A DNA stretch of 64,000 nt, taken from positions 27,512 through 91,511 of the forward strand of contig JAIQFY010000012.1 of NCBI GenBank assembly GCA_020072965.1. Direction: 5' to 3'. Source of the stretch: Terriglobia bacterium (GTDB lineage: Bacteria; Acidobacteriota; Terriglobia; JAIQFV01). Each line of letters starts with the position of its first letter. Position 1 is the first letter of the stretch. The notes under the pieces are model-generated. The model was not told the DNA's origin. It saw only the letters and a list, made by a program, of their open reading frames with translations, and did no database searches. Of the stretch, positions 57,201-63,963 are shown piece by piece. The translations under genes and the position numbers were made by a program.

Positions 57201-57452
57201 CGCTGAGGAATTCAGTTCGTCCAGGCCGCTGATGGTGCTGACGGCCTCCTCGAGGGGAAGGATCACCTGGGTGGTCACTTCTTCAGAGGTCGCTCCCGGC
57301 AGGCGGACATTAATGTAAACGGTGGCCGGGTCAGCCTTCGGGAAGAGATCGACGCCGAGCTCCCGGAATGAAAAAATTCCCAGCACGACCAGGAAGCTGA
57401 TCAACATGACGGCGAAGACCGGCCGTTTTACACAAACTTCAGCAAGAGTCAT
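54300..57452 (-). CDS. RND efflux transporter permease (AcrB/MdtB type)
   Basis: 1050 residues with two copies of the six-helix-plus-porter unit. Start MTLAEVCVKRPVFAVMLISF is typical. Helix 4 carries LAVGIVIDDAIVVLENIVR with the proton-relay Asp pair. Later come LAAQFESFLHPFTIMLSLPL and LLGIVKKNGILQVDYTNK. The HAE1-type sequence suggests organic substrates, not metals. The adaptor gene is immediately upstream (26 bp); no outer-membrane channel gene is in the window. Confidence 0.94.
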   Translation of the reverse strand: MTLAEVCVKRPVFAVMLISFLVVLGIFSFRELGVDLFPKADPATVYINVRLPGATSEEVTTQVILPLEEAVSTISGLDELNSSASEGSARVVCKFVLEREIEGAAQDVREKVAGAVRNLPPNILPPVIQKADPDSDPVVSLVVAGDKSVRETTEIADKQIKRVLETVDGVGEVSLTGARIRQIRILLDAEKLNAHGITINQVQDAIQNENVEIPGGRITRGDNELGVRTLGRIDAVGQFSDIIVTNVKGTPIRVSDVGRVEDSFAEPRSWNLLEGKQAVTLDVRRQSGTNTVEIIDTVKNKLQQIQRMLPPGISIRIIRDQSVFIKASVASLEEHLLFGSLLASLVVLLFIRNIRSVIIAAVAIPTSIVATFTLLKAMDFTLNNMTLLALTLAVGIVIDDAIVVLENIVRYIEEKQYPAKQAAIEATREITLAVMATTLSLVIIFLPIAFMSGYARRYVNQFGWTMAFSIMVSMLVSFTLTPMLSSRLLKRITEKRGESKKAPIAAPETHGHTSKDSAFFSWIDRHYGHLLEWSLNHRGVVVVVLLATFALTFPLNAVVGRDWIPPDDQSELTLLMDLPVGTSIDGTSKVANEVANRIAKLPGVEFVNPFIHEGNSSHAHVYVRLVDISRRKSSNQDIAAEVRKLTKDYRDMRSRVMIPSALGGGETYFPLRAPILGPDFKRVTEIAKEVALRLRTIPGLLDVDPGMSINSPELQVKIDRQRASDLGVRANDVAGALRLMIAGEDQISTYKEGDEQYDVTMQLMPEQQKNPDILARLMIPSSKVGQVRLDNVAAIQRGLGPARIERYNRQFQVSVNGSNAPDFPLDAAARAVGEEIRKVGLPSGYSYRFTGAVKILDETTKNLIIAFLLASIFMYMVLAAQFESFLHPFTIMLSLPLSIPFALLSLFLTRRTLNLWSALGVLLLLGIVKKNGILQVDYTNKLRAQGLPLREAIVQANHVRLRPILMTTLSIVAGLIPTAIGIGAGSAQRSAIAVTIIGGQTLCLLPTLLVTPVAYSIFAELEGRKLFVGASTILSRLKLSATRFFTFLIK

Positions 57453-57478
57453 TGAAAAAGCTCCACGGCAGGCTATAC

Positions 57479-58738
57479 CTACGGGACCGCTTCGATGGGC
57501 GCCCGGTCCTTGAACACCTGCCCCTTGGCCGGCAGCGCCACGCGGTCCACCGCACTGATCCCTTCGACAATCTCAACCTGGTCGCCGCTCCGCTCGCCTA
57601 TTTTTACGTCTCTCTCTTTAAGGAGATTCCCCTCGACGGTATAGACCTTGTAGAGCCCGTAGACGTACTGAAGCGCGCTGTAAGGCACGAACAGCCCGCT
57701 CTCGACGCGATCTGAAGGAATGCTGGCCTTGACAAAGAAGCCCGGCTTGAGAAGGCCCTCGCGATTGATGATTAAAGCTTCCACTTCGAAGGAACGGGTC
57801 TGCTCATCCACGGAAGGATTGATGCGCGATATTTTTCCGGAAAAGGTTCGGTCCGGATAAGCCTCCACCGACAGGGTGACCTCCTGGTTTGCCTTGAGCC
57901 ACGCGGCCATTTTCTCGGGGACTTTCAACCGGACGCGCAGCGGATCGATGTTCACAATCACCATCACCGGCGTCTGGACTTTCAAATATTGTCCGGGCGT
58001 AACGGAGCGTACCTTGATTTGCCCCGGGAAGGGAGCTCGGATCACCGCATCTGCCAATTTCTTCTGCGCCAGGGCGACTGTCGCGCGGTACTGGGAGACC
58101 TGGTGCCTGATATTTTCGACGGTTTGAACCGCGAGATCATAAGCGGCGCGGGCGGACTTGTACTTTGACTCCACTTCGTCAAAGTTCTGTTGAGGAAGCA
58201 GGCCCTGGTCCATCATGGCCTTGGCGCGGCGGAACTTCTGGTCCGCTTCATTCAGATCGGCCGCCGCCTTCTTGACCTCGGCCGCATCACGGACATCTTT
58301 CAGTTCCGGTCCATCTTCGGAGAGACCCAGCCGGGCTCGCGCTTGGCGCAAGGCAGCACGTTGCTGGTCGAGCGCATACTGGAGTTCAACGGGCGACACC
58401 TTGACCATGGCCTGGCCGCGGGCCACGCGATCGCCGACGTCCACCAGCACATCATCAACCCGCCCCTCGACTTCGGAACTGACCGTGACCTCCTCGTAGG
58501 CGAACAGGGAGCCGACCGATTCAATATTCCGCCGGATTTGCTTGGATTCAACTGGAATGACCCGGGCGCTGACTGGCTTTTGCACTGAGCTGCTGGACTT
58601 CCCGGGGGTGTCCTGTGAACATGAAATGCTGAAGAGCAATAGAACGCCGGTCGTCACAACTACGATAAGGGCTTGTGTTCGTTTCCAGGGGGTCGCAGTC
58701 CCCGGCGGATCCGCAACGGTTCTTTTTCGATGGATCAT
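57479..58738 (-). CDS. RND efflux periplasmic adaptor (MFP) lipoprotein
   Basis: 419 residues. Membrane-type signal with a possible lipobox ending at Cys40 (LLLFSISC). Lipoyl half-motifs flank a long alpha-helical hairpin (about residues 125-215, ALDQQRAALRQARARLG to YRATVALAQKKLADA). Beta-barrel and membrane-proximal domains follow (VTPGQYLKVQTPVMVIVNIDPLRVRL). It links the RND pump to an outer-membrane channel. A regulator gene is not adjacent. Confidence 0.92.
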   Translation of the reverse strand: MIHRKRTVADPPGTATPWKRTQALIVVVTTGVLLLFSISCSQDTPGKSSSSVQKPVSARVIPVESKQIRRNIESVGSLFAYEEVTVSSEVEGRVDDVLVDVGDRVARGQAMVKVSPVELQYALDQQRAALRQARARLGLSEDGPELKDVRDAAEVKKAAADLNEADQKFRRAKAMMDQGLLPQQNFDEVESKYKSARAAYDLAVQTVENIRHQVSQYRATVALAQKKLADAVIRAPFPGQIKVRSVTPGQYLKVQTPVMVIVNIDPLRVRLKVPEKMAAWLKANQEVTLSVEAYPDRTFSGKISRINPSVDEQTRSFEVEALIINREGLLKPGFFVKASIPSDRVESGLFVPYSALQYVYGLYKVYTVEGNLLKERDVKIGERSGDQVEIVEGISAVDRVALPAKGQVFKDRAPIEAVP

Positions 58739-59034
58739 TAAGATGCCTTCCTGATTTCCTCAAAGGCTTATAGAACATCGGGGAGAGAAATGCAAACCCC
58801 TCCTCTTCGCACTCCCGGCGATGGAGTGGCCAGTACCTCAGTATGACGGCAGGACTTGAGGTAAGATTACATTATCAAAGACCTTGTTCCCCGATCGCTA
58901 AGGTTCATTTCGATCCGAACCAGGGCAAACCTCTGAAGCCTTGCTTACCGATTTCCCGTTCTTCCTCTGGATGGAAGGGCTGGCCGATTAAATGTTCGGT
59001 GACTTGACCGTGAAGGAGAAGGAACGAGAGATGG

Positions 59035-59108
59035 TAGGGCCGAGCGGGATCGAACCGCTGACCTCTTCCGTGTCAAGGAAGCGCTCATACCAACTGAGCT
59101 ACGGCCCT
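59035..59108 (-). tRNA. tRNA-Val (anticodon GAC)
   Basis: 74 nt folding as a complete cloverleaf. The acceptor stem AGGGCCG pairs with CGGCCCT and discriminator A73 follows. The D arm is TAGCTCAG..., and the anticodon stem CTTCC/GGAAG holds loop TTGACAC. The T arm is AGCGG-TTCGATC-CCGCT. The anticodon GAC reads GUC/GUU. The CCA end is not encoded. Confidence 0.95.
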
Positions 59109-59126
59109 GTTTCCAAGCGGCCGTCA

Positions 59127-59156
59127 ATATTAGCACGGGTTATGTTGAATCTGCAA
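59127..59156 (-). promoter_or_regulatory. Promoter of tRNA-Val
   Basis: On the minus strand TTGCAG, an 18-bp spacer and TAATAT, placing the start about 12 nt before the mature tRNA end. Confidence 0.5.
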
Positions 59157-59159
59157 CGG

Positions 59160-59208
59160 GGGAGCAGGGGATAGGTAATAGGTGGTAGGGAGTAGATCAT
59201 AAGTGTGA
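59160..59208. repeat. Degenerate 7-nt array, GGTAATA type
   Basis: GGGAGCA, GGGGATA, GGTAATA, GGTGGTA, GGGAGTA, GATCATA, AGTGTGA in strict register. Its units are the reverse complement type of the array at 59311-59387. Confidence 0.75.
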
Positions 59209-59310
59209 GTGGCGGGGGTCAGAAATTGGTTCCCAGCAGGAAAGCCCTCGTTGAGTTGCGTGAGGTTGACGTTGGATTCAACACTCCACTCGACTCTGAA
59301 CTTTCTGCTT

Positions 59311-59387
59311 CTATCTTCCTTCACGCTTCTCCCTATCATCTATCCCCTATCACCTACTCCCTATCACCTACCACCTATCCCCTACAC
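59311..59387. repeat. Degenerate 7-nt array, CCTATCA type, running into the epimerase stop
   Basis: Eleven units: CTATCTT, CCTTCAC, GCTTCTC, CCTATCA, TCTATCC, CCTATCA, CCTACTC, CCTATCA, CCTACCA, CCTATCC, CCTACAC. The last unit contains the stop codon (59382-59384) of the epimerase gene on the minus strand. Confidence 0.85.
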
Positions 59388-60530
59388 ACTCCCGGTCACG
59401 CCCAGGCCCGGCCGTTTGGGCAAAATCAATTTTCCATTTCTGACCCGCACGCCTTTAAAAGGGTCGTTGGAGATCAGGAGATTGCCATCGAGGTCCGCGT
59501 AATCGACCAGCGGTGAAAGGTGTGCCGCCGCGGTGATCCCCACGGAGCTCTCGATCATGCACCCCAGCATGATTTTCAGATGAAAGGCCCGCGCCAGTTC
59601 AATCATGCGAAGGGCTTCATGAATTCCGCCGGCCTTCATCAACTTGATGTTGATGCCGTCAAAGGCCCCCACCAGTTTGGGAATGTCGGCCGCACTTAGG
59701 ACCGCCTCGTCGGCAATGAGGGGCAGCTTCACGCGTTCGCGCACCCAGCGGGTTTCTTCAATCATGCTTGCCGGCATGGGCTGTTCCACAAATTCGATGC
59801 CTTGCGTAGCCATCCAGTTGATTTTCTTGACCGCCTCTTCTTTGGATTTCCACCCTTCGTTGGCATCCACGCGCAGCGGCTTCGAACTCACCTTTCGAAT
59901 GGCCCGGATGATTTCCTCATCGTCCTTCAGCCCCACCTTGATCTTCAGCACCGGAAATTCTCCGGCTTCGCGGACCTTCTGTTGCATGATTTCAGGCGTG
60001 TCGATCCCGATTGAAAATGTGGTAACCGGCGTTTTTGTGGGATCCAGGCCGAGCATCTGGTAGAGAGGGACGCCCAGCTTCTTGGCGACCCAGTCATAGA
60101 GCGCAATATTCAGTGCCGCTTTGGCACAAGAGTCATGGTGGATCGTAGCCGCCACCTGGTCGGAAATCTGTGCGAAGTGCCACCACGATTCTCTTTCAAA
60201 GATGGGGCGGGCCTGTTGAATCGTGTTCAGTGTGGAATCCACGGTCTCGTCATAGCGCACATTGGGGGCGGCCTCCCCCCAGGCGGATATCCCCTCACGC
60301 TCCAGGCGCACAAACACGTTGTTCTTCAGGGTTGAAGTGTTCCGCGAAAGGGTCCAGGCATGCTTGAGGCGAAGCTCAACCGTCTTGACATGGATTTGGG
60401 TTGAGGTTTCCGACGTTGCCGAATTCTTGCTTTTCACTTGGGCCTCGCTCAACCGGACAAGGGACGGCAGAAAGGGAACCGCCGCAGCCAAGGTTGCTGT
60501 TTTCATGAATTGTTTGCGCGTAATCTTCAT
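59382..60530 (-). CDS. Dipeptide epimerase, enolase superfamily, exported
   Basis: 382 residues from ATG 60530 (MKITRKQFMKTATLAAAVPF), a Tat-like or Sec signal followed by LSEAQ. The enolase-superfamily active site is complete: Lys196 and Lys198 (LKIKVG), metal ligands Asp222, Glu249 and Asp274, and Lys296. The pattern is that of L-Ala-D/L-Glu epimerases (YcjG/YkfB), acting on murein dipeptides; another dipeptide substrate is possible. An exported form is less usual than the cytoplasmic one. Confidence 0.88.
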   Translation of the reverse strand: MKITRKQFMKTATLAAAVPFLPSLVRLSEAQVKSKNSATSETSTQIHVKTVELRLKHAWTLSRNTSTLKNNVFVRLEREGISAWGEAAPNVRYDETVDSTLNTIQQARPIFERESWWHFAQISDQVAATIHHDSCAKAALNIALYDWVAKKLGVPLYQMLGLDPTKTPVTTFSIGIDTPEIMQQKVREAGEFPVLKIKVGLKDDEEIIRAIRKVSSKPLRVDANEGWKSKEEAVKKINWMATQGIEFVEQPMPASMIEETRWVRERVKLPLIADEAVLSAADIPKLVGAFDGINIKLMKAGGIHEALRMIELARAFHLKIMLGCMIESSVGITAAAHLSPLVDYADLDGNLLISNDPFKGVRVRNGKLILPKRPGLGVTGSV

Positions 60531-60714
60531 GGGATGAGTGCCGCGTGAGATCTCACGATATTCTCGTGGAGAACCGGGGAAAATGCAACGGGGAACCGAG
60601 GACATTCATGAAGATTGCCCCGTTCAAGCTTTGGTAGCCACCCCGATCGATCGCATGCGCGTCAACCTAAAGAGGATTGAATTTAAAGGCGGAGAGGGAC
60701 GGTTCTGTCGAATC

Positions 60715-60734
60715 CCCCCAGCGGAAGCTGGGGG
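60715..60734. repeat. Hairpin CCCCCAGC-GGAA-GCTGGGGG
   Basis: An 8-bp perfect stem with a GGAA tetraloop, between the epimerase gene and the transposase element. Confidence 0.75.
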
Positions 60735-60781
60735 AAAGTTTAAGTACAGCCTACAAACACGGGCTCTAAAAATAGACTACA

Positions 60782-60818
60782 CCCCTCCCTCAACCCGCAA
60801 AGCGGGTTGAGGGAGGGG
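60782..60818. repeat. 17-bp perfect stem with 3-nt loop upstream of the transposase element
   Basis: Arms 60782-60798 and 60802-60818 are exact reverse complements (foot CCCCTCCC, top ACCCGC-AAA-GCGGGT). It lies 22 bp before the left inverted repeat of the RAYT-like element. It may be a bidirectional terminator or a REP-type target. Confidence 0.8.
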
Positions 60819-60840
60819 AGATAATGAAAATGGGACGAGT

Positions 60841-62016
60841 GGAGAGGGTCAGATCTTCGCAAATGGCATTTGAATCGGGAGAGGATTTTAGTTGGGGACA
60901 GGATGGCGTGGTGAGAGAATACGGGAGGTGATGGAGGCGTTGACAACTTTCCCCCGGACAGGACCAAGCCATGGCCAGGCCGCTGCGGATCAATGTAGCT
61001 GGAGGGTGGTACCATGTGACCGGACGGGGCAATGAACGGCACGCGATTTTTCGGGATGATCAGGACCGGCAGGAGTTTCTGGAGCGCTTGGCCGAGGCGA
61101 TGGACCGCTTCGTCTGTGTGCTCTACGCCTATGTCTTGATGGACAACCATTATCACCTCGAGCTGGAGACGCGGCGAGCGAATCTGAGCCGGGTGATGCA
61201 GTGGCTGCAGAGCGGCTACAGCAGCCGGTTCAATCGGCGACATCGCCGTTCGGGGCATCTTTTTCAAGCGCGCTTCGGCGCGGTTGTGCTGGAGCCGGCC
61301 GAGGCGGCCTTGGAGGTGAGCCGGTATCTACACTTGAATCCCATTCGAGTGCAGCGCTGGGGGTTGGGCAAGAGCGCAGAACGTCTCCGGAAACGTGGTT
61401 TCGCGGTCGCGGCGCGAGGACAGGAGATCCAAGCGCGGATAGAGGAGCTGCGAGCTTACCGGTGGAGTTCTTACCGCGCTTATGTGGGACGAGAGACCGC
61501 TCCCGCGTGGTTGCAATGTCGCTCATTTTTGAAGCGCGTGGGTCTGGACCCCCGCGCCTATCAACAATATGTGGAGCAGGCCCTCCGGGACGGGCATCCG
61601 GAGTCGCCGTGGGAACGGCTGCAGGGGCAAGTCCTGTTGGGCACGCAGGCGTTTGTGGAGCATATGCGGGAGGGGTTGCGAGGAGACCGGCGGGAACAAC
61701 CCGGTGTGCGAATGCTGGAAGGGGGAGCCTCCTGGGAGCAGATTGTGGCGGCGGTGGAAGAGGTTAAGCAGGAGTCGTGGAGCCAGTTTCGAGATCGTCA
61801 TGGAGACTGGGGACGGGATCTGGCCTTGTGGTTAGCTTGGAAGCAGGGTCGGTGGAGCTTGCGGGAATTGGGAGAGAGGGTGGGCGGAATTGATTACACC
61901 TCGGTGAGTACGGCCTTGAAGCGCTTCCAGGATCGCTGTCAGCACGACCGAAAACTCGCCGCGCTTCAACGCCGTGCGCGAGCCCAATTGCCAATAGCGA
62001 AGACTTGACCCTCTCC
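60841..62016 (+). mobile_element. RAYT-like element bounded by 28-bp imperfect inverted repeats
   Basis: Left end 60841-60868 and right end 61989-62016 are reverse complements at 24 of 28 positions, both beginning GGAGAGGGTCA when read inward. The element is 1176 bp and contains one gene. The right repeat includes the last codons and stop of that gene. No clear target-site duplication was seen. Confidence 0.75.
60971..62008 (+). CDS. REP-associated tyrosine transposase-like protein with DnaA-like C-terminus
   Basis: 345 residues. An N-terminal Y1/IS200-type domain begins MARPLRINVAGGWYHVTGRGN. It has the HUH motif His60-Tyr-His62 (DNHYHLELE) and the catalytic Tyr119 in SRYLHLNPIR. A C-terminal segment at about 285-330 (LRELGERVGGIDYTSVSTALKRF) resembles the DNA-binding domain IV of DnaA. 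Such proteins process REP hairpins through single strands. All key residues are intact, so it may be active. The final residues PIAKT fall inside the right inverted repeat. Confidence 0.9.
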   Translation: MARPLRINVAGGWYHVTGRGNERHAIFRDDQDRQEFLERLAEAMDRFVCVLYAYVLMDNHYHLELETRRANLSRVMQWLQSGYSSRFNRRHRRSGHLFQARFGAVVLEPAEAALEVSRYLHLNPIRVQRWGLGKSAERLRKRGFAVAARGQEIQARIEELRAYRWSSYRAYVGRETAPAWLQCRSFLKRVGLDPRAYQQYVEQALRDGHPESPWERLQGQVLLGTQAFVEHMREGLRGDRREQPGVRMLEGGASWEQIVAAVEEVKQESWSQFRDRHGDWGRDLALWLAWKQGRWSLRELGERVGGIDYTSVSTALKRFQDRCQHDRKLAALQRRARAQLPIAKT

Positions 62017-62066
62017 AGCTCATACACGCCATCCGGGGAATAAACTTTGCGGGGTGGGATGTAATT

Positions 62067-62438
62067 TTGTTAACAATTCTCCTGCCGCTCGCGACGATCG
62101 CTGGCTTCGCAGTTCTCTGGAGGATGCGCTGGAGTGGAAGCAGTCGCGCACACGTTGCGATTTCGATGTTGATGGGAATCTGGATTCTAGGCCCTTTGCT
62201 AATGGCAGTAGGACAAAGTTTCTCGGGAGGAACCCTCTTCAAGACCGGCGGGTGGAAGTTCGTTTTAAAAGGTACATTGATGTTTCCAGCATTTACTTTT
62301 GAGATGTCCAGTTACGACGGAACATTCTTTGCTGTAGGTCTCGCCTCATTGGGTTTGATCTTTCTCACCCTGGGCATCCCAAAGAGATTTTCCACTGAGT
62401 TCTCCTCTTATACCAGGAATGGGGAGGCCAATAGTTAA
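62067..62438 (+). CDS. Small membrane protein of unknown function
   Basis: 123 residues from a TTG with GGGGTGGGA upstream at some distance. Hydrophobic segments lie at about residues 2-17, 31-49, 68-80 and 85-104. No family is recognised. Its TAA stop shares an A with the ATG of the next gene (TAATG), so the two are translationally coupled. It lies 50 bp after the RAYT-like element. Confidence 0.55.
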   Translation: MLTILLPLATIAGFAVLWRMRWSGSSRAHVAISMLMGIWILGPLLMAVGQSFSGGTLFKTGGWKFVLKGTLMFPAFTFEMSSYDGTFFAVGLASLGLIFLTLGIPKRFSTEFSSYTRNGEANS

Positions 62439-63136
62439 TGTTTAAACCGAGTTGGTCTTTGGGGTTCCATTCATTGCCCCTGACTCTTGTACTGCTCCTG
62501 TGTGCCAATCAGACCTGGGCACAAATTGTCGATCACCCCATTGAGGATTCCAGTCTCATCAACCAGAAGATTGGAAAGTTTGCTTTGGCAAATGAGGGAT
62601 TCCTCGTTGCGGTCGCAAAACTCAACTCGGTTACTTCAGGTCTTGGTTTTGCGATCGAACTCGTCCAAGGGACTCTAACATCCGGCCCGCCCCCAGACCC
62701 TAAATTCAGTGTGGAAATCCAGGAGGCTACCCTCGCTGAAGCCTTGGACTTCCTGTGCAAATTGGATCCGCGGTATACCTGGTCGCAAGACGAAACGACC
62801 ATAAACATCTATCCTCGGAGTACCTTGAACGATCCGGCCTATTTCTTCAATCGAAGAGTGACAGTAATTGAGTTTCATGAGGTCCGGAATGCCGACGATA
62901 CGCTGTCCAAGATAGTAGCTCCGGTCTCTTCTCCGAAGGAGACCTTTCTAACCTGGCAATCTGTGAGGGATTATTCGAAACCATGGAGTGCGAAATTTAC
63001 AGACGTCACCGTTCGGGAAGCCTTGAATCGCGTTGTCCGACATTTAAGTCCAACCGAGGGGTGGATGGTGTTCGGAAACCCTGAAAACCTGGTCTTCGCC
63101 ATTCATGATCGAATCACGCCGCGCAAGCAGCGATAG
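62438..63136 (+). CDS. Exported protein with STN-like domain, unknown function
   Basis: 232 residues with a signal peptide (SLPLTLVLLLCANQTWA). Residues about 80-130 (KFSVEIQEATLAEALDFLCKLDP, then WSQDETTINIYPR) resemble the secretin/TonB short N-terminal (STN) fold. A second similar unit, at about 185-228 (AKFTDVTVREALNRVVRHL, then GNPENLVFAIHD), repeats the pattern. The likeness is by eye. It is coupled to the preceding membrane protein gene; together they may form a small envelope unit. Confidence 0.6.
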   Translation: MFKPSWSLGFHSLPLTLVLLLCANQTWAQIVDHPIEDSSLINQKIGKFALANEGFLVAVAKLNSVTSGLGFAIELVQGTLTSGPPPDPKFSVEIQEATLAEALDFLCKLDPRYTWSQDETTINIYPRSTLNDPAYFFNRRVTVIEFHEVRNADDTLSKIVAPVSSPKETFLTWQSVRDYSKPWSAKFTDVTVREALNRVVRHLSPTEGWMVFGNPENLVFAIHDRITPRKQR

Positions 63137-63189
63137 ACAGCTCGTATCTTTGAAATGAAAACTGAAAAGAATTAACGTCAAATTAGCAT

Positions 63190-63299
63190 TCAGCCCGCCT
63201 TGGCGCGGGGCAGATCTTTGGCCCATGGCGCGAGCCGTGGAAAACGCAACAAGAAGTAGAAGTCGAGCTCCGGCAGGAGCGAAAGATGGTTTGTCTATT
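63190..63299 (-). repeat. Divergent inverted copy of the multi-hairpin repeat
   Basis: Compared with the reverse complement of the copy at 63324-63465, it retains the AGATCTTTGGCCCATGGC core. It also keeps the middle hairpin (CCATGGC/GCCGTGG with one wobble) and the GCTCC-GGCA-GGAGC hairpin (63267-63280). Confidence 0.6.
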
Positions 63300-63323
63300 G
63301 CGCCCCCACAGAGAGAAAATCTC

Positions 63324-63465
63324 GTCAGTTCGATTTTGAGTTATGGCTGAAAAGTCTGTCGCCCCTGGCGGGGCTCTGCATTGATTTTAGCGCCCTGACC
63401 CCACGGCTGGCGCCGTGGGCCAAAGGTCTACCGTCCCGCAAGCGGGACTGTCGAAGACCGCTTGG
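63324..63465 (+). repeat. Multi-hairpin repeat, copy 1
   Basis: A 142-bp unit with three hairpins: GCCCC-TGGC-GGGGC, CCCACGGC-TGGC-GCCGTGGG and GTCCCGC-AA-GCGGGAC. A nearly identical direct copy starts at 63677. Confidence 0.85.
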
Positions 63466-63467
63466 AC

Positions 63468-63670
63468 GGGTGGCGCATACACGCGCTCTTTGCGTATGTG
63501 CGAGTCTTCCTCTTTGGTGGAGATATAGCATGAGCCCTTGATGCCAGGACTGATTCATTTCGATCTGGTACTTTCTTTTGAACCTGCAGGGATAGCGTCG
63601 AGAGTTCACAATGGAACTCCATTCCCTCAGATGACTCGCACACTCCGATGAATCGGAGTATGCGCCACCC
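63468..63670. mobile_element. 203-bp MITE-like element with compound inverted ends
   Basis: Outer arms GGGTGGCGCATAC (63468-63480) and GTATGCGCCACCC (63658-63670) are perfect reverse complements. Inner arms TGTGCGAGTC (63497-63506) and GACTCGCACA (63633-63642) are also perfect. Between outer and inner arm each side carries a small hairpin (CTCCGAT/ATCGGAG on the right). No gene is inside. It sits between the two direct copies of the multi-hairpin repeat. Confidence 0.7.
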
Positions 63671-63676
63671 TGCCTT

Positions 63677-63817
63677 GTCAGTTCGATTTTGAGTTATGGC
63701 TGAAAAGTCTGTCGCCCCTGGCGGGGCTCTGCATTGATATTAGCGCCCTGACCCACGGCTGGCGCCGTGGGCCAAAGGTCTACGTTCCCCCAAACGGGAC
63801 AGTCGAAGACCGCTTGG
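63677..63817 (+). repeat. Multi-hairpin repeat, copy 2
   Basis: 141 bp, matching copy 1 apart from a T/A change, one missing C in the middle hairpin foot and several changes in the third hairpin (stem partly lost). Confidence 0.85.
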
Positions 63818-63844
63818 TCTCACATCTCTCTATTCTCCATTTCA

Positions 63845-63872
63845 ATGTTGAGTGTCAAATGTTGAGTGTCAG
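63845..63872. repeat. 7-nt-register repeat ATGTTGA/GTGTCAA
   Basis: ATGTTGA, GTGTCAA, ATGTTGA, GTGTCAG: two copies of a 14-mer, in the same 7-nt register as the other arrays. Confidence 0.6.
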
Positions 63873-63963
63873 ATCCTATGAAGGATCGGGATGACCGGAA
63901 AGAGCGGGTCGTTTTTTGGTAAGCTCCTGGGCAGCAGAGACAACTTTTTCAAAGGAGCCTACG

